A DNA stretch of 64,000 bases from Nostoc sp. KVJ3 (GTDB lineage: Bacteria; Cyanobacteriota; Cyanobacteriia; Cyanobacteriales; Nostocaceae). The stretch is from the NCBI RefSeq assembly GCF_026127265.1, contig NZ_WWFG01000001.1, forward strand, positions 2,705,501 through 2,769,500, in the 5' to 3' direction. Positions 41,476 to 50,660 of this stretch are shown here, piece by piece. The notes beneath the pieces were generated by a model, which worked only from the letters and a program-made list of their open reading frames with translations, made no database searches and had not been told where the DNA came from. Each line of letters begins with the position of its first letter. Positions within the stretch are counted from its first letter, which is position 1. The translations under genes and the position numbers were made by a program.

Positions 41476-43263
41476 TTAAAAAGGGTTGTAAAGTAAACTA
41501 AAATACAGTCCGTTTTCTTGTAATGTTCTCTCATTTGAGTCAACTGATATTAAAGGAATGCCCCAGTCAAGACGAACAGTGAAGCGATCGCCTTGTGACC
41601 AACGCAACCCCAGACCAACAGCAGCTAAAGTATTAGGGTTGGGATTCTCTCTATTAGAACTATTCCAGCCAACACCAAAATCTACAAAAGGGACAGCCTG
41701 TAATGTGCCATTAATCTGGGGTAAGCGCAGAATCGGTACTTGAACTTCCGCAGAGACAAAAGTGCCATTATCCGTTAGCAGGTAATCTTGACGGTAGCCC
41801 CGAATACTATCTTGCCCACCTAAGCCAAATTGCTCTAAAGGCAAAAGTGTTCTAGATGCAAGTTGCGTATTTAAACGAAGTAACAATAAGGTTTCAGGAG
41901 CTAAAAGGCGTACCCACTGCGCTTGTCCTTGCCAAGCAAAAAAACGACTATCGGGAGCATTTTGATTAATTGTGGGATTTAAGATATCTATACCCAAACT
42001 AAATTGAGAGCGGAGGGCGATAACTTCACGGCTGTTACGAGAAGTCCATTCTTGAAAAAATCGGAATGCAGATACCTTGGTACGTCCCTGTCCATCAGCA
42101 CCTAAACCGGGGAAAGGTAGTTGCTCTCCCAAAGGACTATAAGAGGCTTCACTTTCCCGGCGGGAGGCTGTCAACCCAAGAGCAAATTCTTGTGTAGGAG
42201 TTTGAACTATGGGCTGGCGAAATGTTACTTCGTAATAGCGAGAAGCCGATTGGATATCTAAAACGTTGAAAGGAGGTTCAATAACATTACTCGACGTAGT
42301 ACCATAATTGAAGCTAAGTGTACCATTGCGGGGATTGAGTGGTAATGTGTAGCTCGCATCAAAGGAGTTGCTACCATCTGTATTAGTGTAAGCGACACCT
42401 AAATTATCCCCCAACCCCAATAAGTTAGCTTCATTCAATTGTAATCGGCGGCGAAAACTGCCAACACTTGGCGATCGCCCATTATCAAGAATTATTTGGC
42501 TAGTAAAGGTTTTTGCCTCACTAACCTTGACTTCTAAAAGACTCGAACCACTCCGCGATCCTGCTGAGAGTTCAGCAGAGACATTTTGAATCAAAGGATT
42601 AAGTTGCAATAGTTGTAGTGCTTCTAGTAGACGCTTCCTGTTCAGAGGCGCTGATGTAGCTATTGCTAGGCGGCTACGGACATAATTGGGATTTAAGCGC
42701 CGAGTTCCAGTTACCTTAATATCTTCTAATTTACCTTCGACCACCTGAATTTTGACAACGCCGGATTGGATTGTTTGGGGCGGGATATATGCACCAGAGG
42801 TAATATAATCATTTCTGACGTATAAATCGGTAATTTTAGAACGCGCTTGATACACTTCAGTCAGCGAAATCGGTCGTTTGGTAAATTCAGCAGTGACTTT
42901 GGCTAACTCTTCGGGACTGAAGACTGTGCTACCAACAACTTCAAACCGTTCAACAACAATAGTTTGAGGAAAATTGCCAATGGGTGGTTCATTAGGTATA
43001 GGTGTAGGTGCAGAGGGGGGAAATAGTTCTGCGGGTGGGGGAAGTGGCTGTGGTAGTTCAGGCGAGGGAAGTGGTGAAGGTATGGGTGGTTGTAAATCCT
43101 GTGGTGGTGGGAGTTTTTGTGATAAAACGAAGTTACTAGCTGGTAATTGTGTAGTATCAACAGCCTGAGCTTTCAATGGACTAGAAGATATACTGCTGAG
43201 TAGTATAAGCATACTCAACGGTAAGTGGGACACGATAAGATTCTGAGGATATTTATCAATCAT
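41476..43263 (-). CDS. TpsB/ShlB-FhaC family outer-membrane transporter
   Basis: A 595-residue Omp85-superfamily protein. After a hydrophobic N-terminal signal (LPLSMLILLSSISSSPLKAQ) comes a Pro-rich stretch (about residues 52-98), then POTRA-like domains (VERFEVVGSTVFSPEELAKV, VVEGKLEDIKVTGTRRL). The C-terminal beta barrel begins near ILDNGRSPSVGSF. The substrate-secretion signature IRGYRQDYLL (GLGGQDSIRGY) is present. Two-partner systems pair TpsB with a large exported adhesin, but no TpsA gene is nearby. Some cyanobacterial members may serve other export tasks. Confidence 0.85.
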   Translation of the reverse strand: MIDKYPQNLIVSHLPLSMLILLSSISSSPLKAQAVDTTQLPASNFVLSQKLPPPQDLQPPIPSPLPSPELPQPLPPPAELFPPSAPTPIPNEPPIGNFPQTIVVERFEVVGSTVFSPEELAKVTAEFTKRPISLTEVYQARSKITDLYVRNDYITSGAYIPPQTIQSGVVKIQVVEGKLEDIKVTGTRRLNPNYVRSRLAIATSAPLNRKRLLEALQLLQLNPLIQNVSAELSAGSRSGSSLLEVKVSEAKTFTSQIILDNGRSPSVGSFRRRLQLNEANLLGLGDNLGVAYTNTDGSNSFDASYTLPLNPRNGTLSFNYGTTSSNVIEPPFNVLDIQSASRYYEVTFRQPIVQTPTQEFALGLTASRRESEASYSPLGEQLPFPGLGADGQGRTKVSAFRFFQEWTSRNSREVIALRSQFSLGIDILNPTINQNAPDSRFFAWQGQAQWVRLLAPETLLLLRLNTQLASRTLLPLEQFGLGGQDSIRGYRQDYLLTDNGTFVSAEVQVPILRLPQINGTLQAVPFVDFGVGWNSSNRENPNPNTLAAVGLGLRWSQGDRFTVRLDWGIPLISVDSNERTLQENGLYFSLLYNPF

Positions 43264-43574
43264 CGCACTGGACTATTTTTTGTCAGTAATTATGGGATCG
43301 TACGGGGACTACTTCAGATGTGAATCTTACTGCATCTTTTGCTACTAAAGTTGATATCTTGGGCAATCTCAATTTAAAAGCCAAATTATCTAGTAGTTGC
43401 AGACTTCAAAATCTCGATTAGATATCTCCCAAAATGAATGTAGAGACGAAAATTTTCGCGTTTCTACATTCATGGGTAAGAAAGTTCGTAGTAAGGACTT
43501 CAGTCCTTGTTTTCTAAGCACTAAAGTGCTTACTACAAACTTTTCATTACTAGCTTGAAGCGATCTAGTTTTCC
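43264..43574. other. Spacer with two palindromic repeats
   Basis: Contains TGTAGAGACG...TTTCTACA (about 43440-43470) and a three-stem repeat at 43484-43540. No gene was found. Confidence 0.6.
43484..43540. repeat. Three-stem palindromic repeat
   Basis: The outer pair GTAGTAAG/CTTACTAC encloses AGGACTTCAGTCCT and AAGCACTAAAGTGCTT. This cloverleaf-like arrangement recalls a dispersed cyanobacterial repeat; it is not a tRNA. Confidence 0.7.
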
Positions 43575-45350
43575 CTATTCCATATCCTTTTGCTGAAACA
43601 TTCCCATCAATTTACGTTTCCGAGCGTGGGTTTGCATCAAGTTTTGCCGATAGCTTAACCAGTCAGCTTTCTTCCCAGATTCCAAGTAGGCAGTGCGTGC
43701 TTTTTTTAACCATTCAACTGCATAGTAGTAGTATTCTGCCTTACCTCCATCCATAATCTTTTCGGCACGGCGACGCGCATTAGCAATTACCCAAGTAGGA
43801 TTGTGAGGGATAGCAGCATTCATGACGCGATGAATCAATTCTGAATAATCAGAACTGAGTTCATTAGCGATCGCAATTGCATCATCAATTAGTCCCTCAT
43901 GCAAAAATATATCTACCTTGGCTGATTCTGTTCCCCAACCACTATAAGTACGGACAATTCTCAGCAAGTCTATTTTGACACTTTCCCAGTTTTCCCCAGC
44001 TAATTCTGCCATCCTTTCGTAGTCAACAAAAGAGGGCTTGACTTCAAAAGCCGCCTTGATTGCGAATAAAGCAACTTCACTATTACCCAACTCGACAGCT
44101 AAATCACTTGTCCAAATTCCCAATTCGTACTGACAATTACCCGGTAAATTTAACCCACTCTGGGCTATATCTAGTGCTTGCTGTAATGCTTTTTGTTCGC
44201 TGAGTGCTTTTGCTAGGGCAAAAGCCTCTTCCATTGAGTTCATCTGAGTTTGAGCAGCATCAATTGCTTCTTCCACCCTACCCAAACGCCCCAACATTGT
44301 GAGATAGTGCTGGGTTTGTCCTTCTGCTTCTGCTAAATAGAGGTATTCTTGGTAACGTTCCTGACGTTCGAGAATTTTTAGCCGAATTAGTGCCAAATCA
44401 TCTGCATAGTCTGGCACGTCTTCTTCCCAAGCTCCCCTTTCGGTAATATTACCTTGGAGAACTTGCACTAGGGGCGGATAATCCCAACCTTGACGTAAAG
44501 CTTCCATAACTAGGCCAAAATCAGCATTCCACTCATCTTGCCAAGCCTCCAAATTGATTTGGATATCAACTTTTTCTTCTGGGGTGAGTTCAGCAGTAAG
44601 AATTGCTTCACACCAAGCCTGATTTAATTCCCCAACAATTTCATCATTTTCAGCGCCATAATCTGCTATGTCGTCCCAATTTTCTACACAAGTAAAGGTA
44701 ATCGCATCTAAAATTGCGATCGCATTTTCCCCCTCTCCCCGTTCGCTAAAAGCTACCGCAGTTTGCACCACACTCAGTAAATCTTCGGCAATTGGGTCTT
44801 CTTCACACCCCTCCTCAAAAAAGCGCACAGCATCCCGGATAATCTGCCGGACTTGTCGCCGAAAAGCAGCCGGATCGATAGTAAGGCGGCGCACGGATTT
44901 TATGGTTGTTTGCTCGACAATCGGATGCGTCATCCAACCTACATATCGGTCAATCGCCTCAATGAGTGGTGGGTATTCTTTTACTAACTCTTGCAGCAAC
45001 CTTTGGGTTTGGATAGGATCCAAGCGATCGAGTAGTTGTTCTATGGTGGGGCGCTGCTCAATATTTTCTGAGTCACGGGCACAGACAAGCATCGTCGCGA
45101 CAATGTGTTTGCACCACCCGTCAAAGTTGTAGGCACAGGTGCAGTTTGCTGAGGTTAACCCACTGCTATCGAAACTCAAATTGACATGATAAGGTCTTGC
45201 CTCAGTACCTGAGACTTCAGCCTGAAGCAGATGACCACGTTGGGTAACAGCATGAACAGCACCAGCCTCATAGTATGCCTCGCCGCGTTGAAAAGATTTG
45301 GTATTGGCATGACGGCGGATAGTAAATTCAGTAATTTGGGGAATAGACAT
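43575..45350 (-). CDS. SWIM zinc-finger protein
   Basis: A 591-residue soluble protein. The N-terminal SWIM motif ANCTCAYNFDGWCKHIVATM (CxC...CxH) probably binds zinc and mediates DNA or protein contact. The rest is helical and repeat-like (LYLAEAEGQTQHYLTMLGRL, IDAAQTQMNSMEEAFALAK, AFEVKPSFVDYERMAELAGE), resembling TPR/SEL1-type arrays. ATG 45350 (MSIPQITEFTIRRH) is preferred over the frame from 45383. The target is unknown. Confidence 0.8.
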   Translation of the reverse strand: MSIPQITEFTIRRHANTKSFQRGEAYYEAGAVHAVTQRGHLLQAEVSGTEARPYHVNLSFDSSGLTSANCTCAYNFDGWCKHIVATMLVCARDSENIEQRPTIEQLLDRLDPIQTQRLLQELVKEYPPLIEAIDRYVGWMTHPIVEQTTIKSVRRLTIDPAAFRRQVRQIIRDAVRFFEEGCEEDPIAEDLLSVVQTAVAFSERGEGENAIAILDAITFTCVENWDDIADYGAENDEIVGELNQAWCEAILTAELTPEEKVDIQINLEAWQDEWNADFGLVMEALRQGWDYPPLVQVLQGNITERGAWEEDVPDYADDLALIRLKILERQERYQEYLYLAEAEGQTQHYLTMLGRLGRVEEAIDAAQTQMNSMEEAFALAKALSEQKALQQALDIAQSGLNLPGNCQYELGIWTSDLAVELGNSEVALFAIKAAFEVKPSFVDYERMAELAGENWESVKIDLLRIVRTYSGWGTESAKVDIFLHEGLIDDAIAIANELSSDYSELIHRVMNAAIPHNPTWVIANARRRAEKIMDGGKAEYYYYAVEWLKKARTAYLESGKKADWLSYRQNLMQTHARKRKLMGMFQQKDME

Positions 45351-45797
45351 CGAGCGATCGCCTGTGTAAATCCTCTGGATCAATCCTAAATCCAGCTTAG
45401 GTGTTAGCGATCGTGCTGTAAAGTCATTAGGAATAGGGCATGGGGCATTGGTTATTTATTCTCTTTGTCCACCTCATCTCCCAATTCCCTTTAGAGTATA
45501 AAAAAAAATAAGTATCTAGATTTGACTATAATTACTGAAAACATCCATCTTTTGGTCAGAAGTCAGTGAATCATAATTGAAGTTAGCAACACCCGAACGT
45601 TAAATCAGTAAATAGTTATCAGGCGGATGGTAGGGGATTAAATCAGTTAGCAGTTTCCAGTGTTCACTGATAACTATGTGCTGGGGGCTTAAACCCAGCA
45701 ACGAAAATGACAACTGATAACTAATAACTGTTAAAGGGGTTGCGCTGATTGTCGGTCAAGTTGAGAATAAATAGGCGAAGCAGACGGGGAACCTAAC
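45351..45797. other. Spacer, divergent promoters
   Basis: Contains GGGCATGGGGCATTGG-type low-complexity DNA near 45430 and a CAGTTAGCAGTT/CAGTGTTCACTGATAACT-type repeat near 45640-45730. No gene was found. Confidence 0.4.
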
Positions 45798-47222
45798 GTG
45801 AGTCAAGGATTTGATTACGATTTAGTTATTATCGGCGCTGGTGTAGGCGGGCATGGTGCAGCCTTACACGCCGTAAGTTGTGGTTTAAAAACAGCGATTA
45901 TTGAAGCTGCTGATATGGGAGGAACCTGTGTTAATCGGGGTTGTATTCCTTCTAAAGCGCTGCTGGCGGCATCTGGACGGGTGCGGGAGTTACGCAATGC
46001 CCACCACCTCAAATCTCTAGGAATTCAAATTGGTAGCGTAGAATTCGATCGCCAAGCGATCGCTAATCATGCTAATAATCTCGTCTCAAAAATTCAAGGG
46101 GACTTAACCAACAGCCTGAAACGTCTAGGAGTCGATATCATCAGGGGTTGGGGAAAAATCGCTGGGGCGCAAAAAGTCTCTGTAACCGGAGACGGTGGCG
46201 AAAAAATCATCACAGCCAAAGACATCATCCTTTCTCCTGGTTCAATTCCTTTTGTACCTCCAGGGATTGAAGTAGATGGCAAAACTGTCTTTACCAGCGA
46301 CCAAGGTGTAAAGTTAGAATCGTTACCAGACTGGGTAGCGATTATTGGTAGTGGTTACATCGGCTTGGAATTTTCTGATGTTTACTCAGCTTTGGGTTGT
46401 GAAATCACCTTGATTGAAGCTCTAGATCAGTTAATGCCAGGGTTTGACCGCGATATTGCCAAACTTGCCGAACGGGTGCTGATTACTTCCCGCGATATTG
46501 AAACGAAAGTGGGGATATACGCCAAAAAAGTTACCCCTGGTTCGCCAGTGGTAATTGAATTAGCAGACTTCAAAACCAAAGAAGATGTAGATGTCATCGA
46601 AGTAGATGCTTGCTTAGTGGCTACAGGACGCATCCCAGCGACCAAAAATCTTGGTTTGGAATCTGTGGGTATAGAACTCGATCGGCGGAATTTTATCCCA
46701 GTTGACGATCGCATGGCAGTGCTATCAGCAGGTGAAGTAGTACCAAATGTGTGGGCAATTGGCGATGGGAATGGGAAGATGATGTTAGCACATGCGGCTT
46801 CTGCTCAAGGCATTATTGCCGTAGAAAATATAGTTGGGAGGGAAAGAATAGTAGACTATCGCAGCATCCCCGCAGCAGCTTTTACCCACCCAGAAGTCAG
46901 CTATGTAGGTTTAACAGAAACCGCAGCGAAGGAATTAGGACAAACCGAAGGGTTTGAAATCGCCACAAGTCGGAGTTACTTCAAAGGGAATTCCAAAGCG
47001 TTGGCAGAAAATGAAGCCGACGGTATTGCCAAAGTGATATATCGCAAAGACACCGGAGAAGTCTTAGGCGTTCACATTTTCGGGCTGCACGCCTCAGACT
47101 TAATTCATGAAGCATCAGCTGCGATCGCAAACCGTCAATCTGTCCAAAGCCTCGCGCATCTAGTTCACGCCCACCCGACACTCTCCGAAGTCTTGGACGA
47201 AGCTTATAAACGAGCTATTTAG
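45798..47222 (+). CDS. lpdA: Dihydrolipoyl dehydrogenase
   Basis: A 474-residue FAD disulfide oxidoreductase that reoxidises dihydrolipoamide in pyruvate dehydrogenase and the glycine cleavage system. The N-terminal FAD motif is LVIIGAGVGGHGAALHA. The redox-active pair is in GGTCVNRGCIPSKAL (Cys spacing of five), the NAD motif is AIIGSGYIGLEFSD and the C-terminal His-Glu base is HAHPTLSEVLDEA. Full length. The start is GTG 45798. It is followed closely by trpC on the same strand, separated by a hairpin. Confidence 0.95.
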   Translation: MSQGFDYDLVIIGAGVGGHGAALHAVSCGLKTAIIEAADMGGTCVNRGCIPSKALLAASGRVRELRNAHHLKSLGIQIGSVEFDRQAIANHANNLVSKIQGDLTNSLKRLGVDIIRGWGKIAGAQKVSVTGDGGEKIITAKDIILSPGSIPFVPPGIEVDGKTVFTSDQGVKLESLPDWVAIIGSGYIGLEFSDVYSALGCEITLIEALDQLMPGFDRDIAKLAERVLITSRDIETKVGIYAKKVTPGSPVVIELADFKTKEDVDVIEVDACLVATGRIPATKNLGLESVGIELDRRNFIPVDDRMAVLSAGEVVPNVWAIGDGNGKMMLAHAASAQGIIAVENIVGRERIVDYRSIPAAAFTHPEVSYVGLTETAAKELGQTEGFEIATSRSYFKGNSKALAENEADGIAKVIYRKDTGEVLGVHIFGLHASDLIHEASAAIANRQSVQSLAHLVHAHPTLSEVLDEAYKRAI

Positions 47223-47234
47223 TCATTTGTCCTT

Positions 47235-47273
47235 GGTCATTTGTCCTTTGTCAAGAAACAAGGACAAATGACC
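47235..47273 (+). terminator. Hairpin between lpdA and trpC
   Basis: GGTCATTTGTCC (47235-47246) pairs perfectly with GGACAAATGACC (47262-47273) round a 15-base loop, then CATTCCCCATTCCCC tandem DNA follows. There is no T-run, so it may be a repeat rather than a true terminator. Confidence 0.45.
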
Positions 47274-47299
47274 ATTCCCCATTCCCCATTCCCCAATTT

Positions 47300-48190
47300 A
47301 TGCAAATCCGCCGTCGTTCCCCTAATCCAGCTATTGATGTATCGATATTACGTTATCAGGTAGCCGTGCCTGATTCAGCGCCAAACAATATTTTGGAAGA
47401 AATTGTCTGGCAGAAAGAAGTAGAATATGACCTGATGCGGGAAAAGGTTCCTTTGCAAGAATTGCGAAAGCAGGTACTCACCGCGCCACCAACCCGTGAT
47501 TTTGTCGCCGCTTTGCGCCAAGGTAAGACAAAACCAGCATTGATTGCCGAAGTTAAAAAAGCTTCACCTAGCAAAGGCGTTTTCCGAGAAGATTTTGACC
47601 CAGTAGCGATCGCCCAATCTTATCAGCAGGGTGGTGCTACTTGTCTTTCAGTGCTAACCGATGTCAAGTTCTTTCAAGGTAGTTTTGACAACTTAGCCAA
47701 GGTTCGGGCTGCCGTAGATTTGCCCTTATTATGCAAAGAATTTATCATTTATGCTTACCAGATATACTTAGCGCGGATTCATGGTGCAGATGCTATTTTA
47801 TTGATTGCGGCTATCCTGGGCGATCAAGATTTGAAATACTTCCTCAAAATTGCTAACAACCTGAAAATGGCAGCCTTGATTGAAGTCCATAGCTTGGCAG
47901 AACTTGACCGTGTGTTAGCCTTGGATGGGGTCTCCTTAGTAGGAATCAATAATCGCAATTTGGAAGATTTCTCTGTTGACCTGCAAACTACTTGCCAACT
48001 TTTAGCTACAAGGGGTAGCCAATTGCAGGAGAAAAACATCCTTGTTGTCAGCGAGTCAGGACTACACAAGCCAGATGATTTGAGCTTAGTGCTTACAGCA
48101 GGTGCATCTGCTGTACTCATTGGAGAATCTTTGGTAAAACAACCAGATCCCGGTGCTGCGATCGCGAGTATATTACCAAGGAATTTCTGA
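47300..48190 (+). CDS. trpC: Indole-3-glycerol phosphate synthase
   Basis: A 296-residue TIM-barrel enzyme that closes the indole ring in tryptophan synthesis, cytoplasmic. Catalytic Lys and substrate loop: ALIAEVKKASPSKGVFREDF. CLSVLTDVKFFQGSFDNL, LPLLCKEFIIYAYQIYLARI, VGINNRNLEDFSVDLQTT, VSESGLHKPDDL and VLIGESLVKQPDPG are all present. The roughly 35 extra N-terminal residues (QIRRRSPNPAIDVSILRYQV) look typical of the longer cyanobacterial enzymes. It is monocistronic here; trpB lies 2.5 kb on. Confidence 0.95.
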   Translation: MQIRRRSPNPAIDVSILRYQVAVPDSAPNNILEEIVWQKEVEYDLMREKVPLQELRKQVLTAPPTRDFVAALRQGKTKPALIAEVKKASPSKGVFREDFDPVAIAQSYQQGGATCLSVLTDVKFFQGSFDNLAKVRAAVDLPLLCKEFIIYAYQIYLARIHGADAILLIAAILGDQDLKYFLKIANNLKMAALIEVHSLAELDRVLALDGVSLVGINNRNLEDFSVDLQTTCQLLATRGSQLQEKNILVVSESGLHKPDDLSLVLTAGASAVLIGESLVKQPDPGAAIASILPRNF

Positions 48191-48416
48191 AAAAATACTT
48201 TCCCTGTACCTCTTAGTGCAGGGCAACTAATAGGGCATACTATGCGTAGACACGCAGCACTTTGCTGTCTACTATTATCGATATCTTTGCCAAATCTTCA
48301 TCACTAATCAAATCAAAGCCATAAGCAACAAGTTATTTATTATGTAACAATTTTATTTACAAGAGATTAAATTTGACTAATACAAAATTCAAAATATGAA
48401 ATCAAAATTGAACTTC

Positions 48417-48668
48417 ATGGAGCAAATTCCTCTACCTTCACCTATTCACTACGAACTTATACTTCAATTGTTAGAAAGACAAACTATGTTAGCAGTAAAT
48501 GATAATCCAGATTTACGACATCAGGTAAATCAACTAATTATTACTCTCCGTAAAGCTGCTGTGCAGCAAAAGCGGCTAGAAGAAATTTGCGAGTTTTCCT
48601 CAGTGTCTATCGATCACCGTTGGTCAATCAACCATCATAACGGTAGTAAAGTTGTTGCCCCCGATTGA
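48417..48668 (+). CDS. DUF5340-like small cyanobacterial protein
   Basis: An 83-residue soluble protein: MEQIPLPSPIHYELILQLLE, RQTMLAVNDNPDLRHQVNQL and IITLRKAAVQQKRLEEICEF, then a polar tail. The body is helical. It matches my memory of the short cyanobacterial DUF5340 family, of unknown function. ATG 48417 is chosen; an ATG at 48396 adds seven residues. Confidence 0.65.
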   Translation: MEQIPLPSPIHYELILQLLERQTMLAVNDNPDLRHQVNQLIITLRKAAVQQKRLEEICEFSSVSIDHRWSINHHNGSKVVAPD

Positions 48669-48890
48669 AACTCATAACTTAATCTCCCAATCTCTATTTT
48701 GGCATCTTTGTTAAGTTCGCTTACTATTATCAGAAAATATCCCTGTGTATTGAAGGAGGCTAGTACCCCCAAAACTTTCGCCGCACTTGCTTGACTCAAA
48801 TGCACAGTTGAGAAAAAGCTCATACTGATTTATAGAGAACCGTAGTTTAGATAAAATATCGATCAGATTCTCTCTCGAATTTGACGAAAG

Positions 48891-49559
48891 ATGAAGTATA
48901 ACAGCATTGATGAACTCTTCAGAAATAATCAGGCTTGGGTGGCGGAGAAGTTAGCTATAGATCCAAATTACTTTCAAGAATTATCTAAGGGACAAACACC
49001 ACCTTTTCTATACATTGGATGTTCTGATAGTCGTTTACCATTAACAAACCTTACTCGTACAGAACCAGGTGAGTTGTTTGTACATCGTAATATAGCTAAT
49101 CAAGTTTCTCTAACGGATATTAACTTTCTAGCCGTTTTAGAATACGCAATTTTACATCTTAGGGTGGAACACATTATCGTTTGTGGTCACTACGATTGCG
49201 GAGGAATTAAAGCGGCTTTAGAAGGGAGAACTATCGGAATTCTTGATAACTGGGTAAATCCAATTCGGGAACTGTATTTACAAAAACAAGAAGAAATTGA
49301 TGTCTTGCCAACCAGAGAAGAACGTCTGAATCGTTTAGCAGAAATCAATGTAGTAGCACAAGTAAAAAATCTCTACCAAACTTCTATCATGCGTCAGGCA
49401 CTTTATGAACGAAAAGCGCCTATGGTTCATGGTTGGGTACTGGATATACGCAGTGGGTTAATCAAAGATTTGAACGTCTCAACTTTGCAATGGCAATTAC
49501 ATATCTGCCCCTTGCTTCTAGAGTTTCGACTCTATGCAATGTTAAAAAATGAGAGCTAA
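48891..49559 (+). CDS. Beta-class carbonic anhydrase
   Basis: A 222-residue zinc enzyme interconverting CO2 and bicarbonate. The first Zn Cys and the Asp-Arg dyad are in IGCSDSRLPL. HRNIANQVSLTDINFLAVLE follows. The His and second Cys ligands are in VCGHYDCGGIKAALEG. No signal peptide is seen, so it is cytoplasmic or carboxysomal. The motif set is complete. The neighbours are unrelated, and a strong terminator follows the stop. Confidence 0.93.
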   Translation: MKYNSIDELFRNNQAWVAEKLAIDPNYFQELSKGQTPPFLYIGCSDSRLPLTNLTRTEPGELFVHRNIANQVSLTDINFLAVLEYAILHLRVEHIIVCGHYDCGGIKAALEGRTIGILDNWVNPIRELYLQKQEEIDVLPTREERLNRLAEINVVAQVKNLYQTSIMRQALYERKAPMVHGWVLDIRSGLIKDLNVSTLQWQLHICPLLLEFRLYAMLKNES

Positions 49560-49587
49560 TTCAAGATTTAATACCACAGAAATTTAT

Positions 49588-49631
49588 ACTTTAGAGACAT
49601 GGATTATCGTGTCTTTAAAGTTTTTATTTTA
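49588..49631 (+). terminator. Rho-independent terminator after carbonic anhydrase
   Basis: ACTTTAGAGACA (49588-49599) and TGTCTTTAAAGT (49610-49621) pair with one mismatch and are followed by TTTTTATTTT. It lies 28 bp beyond the stop. Classic form. Confidence 0.8.
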
Positions 49632-49710
49632 ACTCAAATAAATAGTTGCTTTTTCGCGACGGAGTTATAAAAAATCCGTGTGCAGACATCCAATTTATCA
49701 GTACTTTCAT

Positions 49711-49733
49711 AGAGGCAATTCATTAATTGCCTC
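49711..49733. repeat. Degenerate copy of the AATTCATGAATT palindrome
   Basis: AGAGGCAATTCATTAATTGC, then CTC. The core differs from copies A and B at the centre, and the flanks are not conserved. Confidence 0.55.
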
Positions 49734-49771
49734 CGTCGAGATTGTTACACCCAAGCTACTCGGACAAAAAA

Positions 49772-49930
49772 TTATTTCTTAGAAATTATCCATACTGCGT
49801 GAATAATTCCAGGAATGTAACCGAAAAGCGTCAGAACTATATTAATCCAAAAGTCTATACCAAAACCTACTTGTAAAAAAACTCCCAAAGGTGGCAGGAA
49901 AATGGCACACAAAATCCGAACTAAATCCAT
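49772..49930 (-). CDS. YqaE/Pmp3 family membrane peptide
   Basis: A 52-residue protein with two hydrophobic helices: VRILCAIFLPPLGVFLQVGF and FWINIVLTLFGYIPGIIHAV, joined by GID. This is the Pmp3/YqaE signature (FLPPLGV...G, IPG.IHA). Members are small plasma-membrane peptides that affect membrane potential or stress tolerance. The start ATG 49930 is preceded by AGGAGG, 5 bases upstream. It is too short for a standard ORF search but convincing. Confidence 0.9.
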   Translation of the reverse strand: MDLVRILCAIFLPPLGVFLQVGFGIDFWINIVLTLFGYIPGIIHAVWIISKK

Positions 49931-50071
49931 TTAAACCTCCTATTGAACTCACCAAAAACAGCTTATTGGCGAAGTTATTCACCACTGTTCAAGCATATTT
50001 GTACCTTTCAAAGATAACATTCCCTTTCCCAATCTAGGTAACAGTTAAGATGCGGTAAACCGCACTCAATA

Positions 50072-50419
50072 CTAGCCACCGCTAATTTTGGCTTTATAAC
50101 CTAGCTTGGTCAAAATCTCGACAATTTTCTGCTTGTGTTCGCCCTGAATTTCAATTTCGTTATCTTTAAGTGTTCCACCTGTCCCGCACTGGCTTTTCAA
50201 CTGCTTCACCAAATCGGACAAAGTTTCTGGTTTGGCTTGAAAACCACTAATCACTGTGACAGTTTTACCTTTGCGTCCTTTGCGAGAAGCCTGTACTTTA
50301 AGATTTTGTTGTTGTGGGGGCAGTTCTGGAATTGGTCTTTCTGTGGCGGCAGAGTTGTCGTTACCAAACTCGCGGTAGACAAAGCTTTTGTCAGAAGATT
50401 TAGAATTGGAAGAAGACAT
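50072..50419 (-). CDS. SUI1/YciH-type translation factor
   Basis: A 115-residue protein. The N-terminus is a polar linker; the C-terminal SUI1 domain (about residues 46-115) has VTVISGFQAKPETLSDLVKQ, LKSQCGTGGTLKDNEIEIQG and KIVEILTKLGYKAKISGG. Bacterial YciH-type proteins resemble eukaryotic eIF1 and influence start-codon fidelity. ATG 50419 is chosen because the longer frame from 50488 adds non-family residues. Confidence 0.85.
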   Translation of the reverse strand: MSSSNSKSSDKSFVYREFGNDNSAATERPIPELPPQQQNLKVQASRKGRKGKTVTVISGFQAKPETLSDLVKQLKSQCGTGGTLKDNEIEIQGEHKQKIVEILTKLGYKAKISGG

Positions 50420-50660
50420 AATAATGTTTGTTAAGAAAAATTTCAGAGCAGTGGAAACTTCTACGCAACCATTCTGCTGGAATATCAATTTCTAGGCTAA
50501 CATTACAAATCCATTGCGAGGGGTTGGAAATTGGGCATTGGGCAAAAGAGTGCTGAGTTAAGAGTTATTCTCCGCCATCTCCCTTGTCTCCCTTGTCTCC
50601 CCAGATATGCCTTAGACTTTTCTATAATAATTAAGTCATTCCCGTCATTGAAAACAGCCC

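Noticed and set aside
43484..43540. Cloverleaf-like fold considered as a tRNA
   Set aside because: It lacks the T-loop GTTCRA consensus and acceptor features; the three stems are palindromic repeat units.
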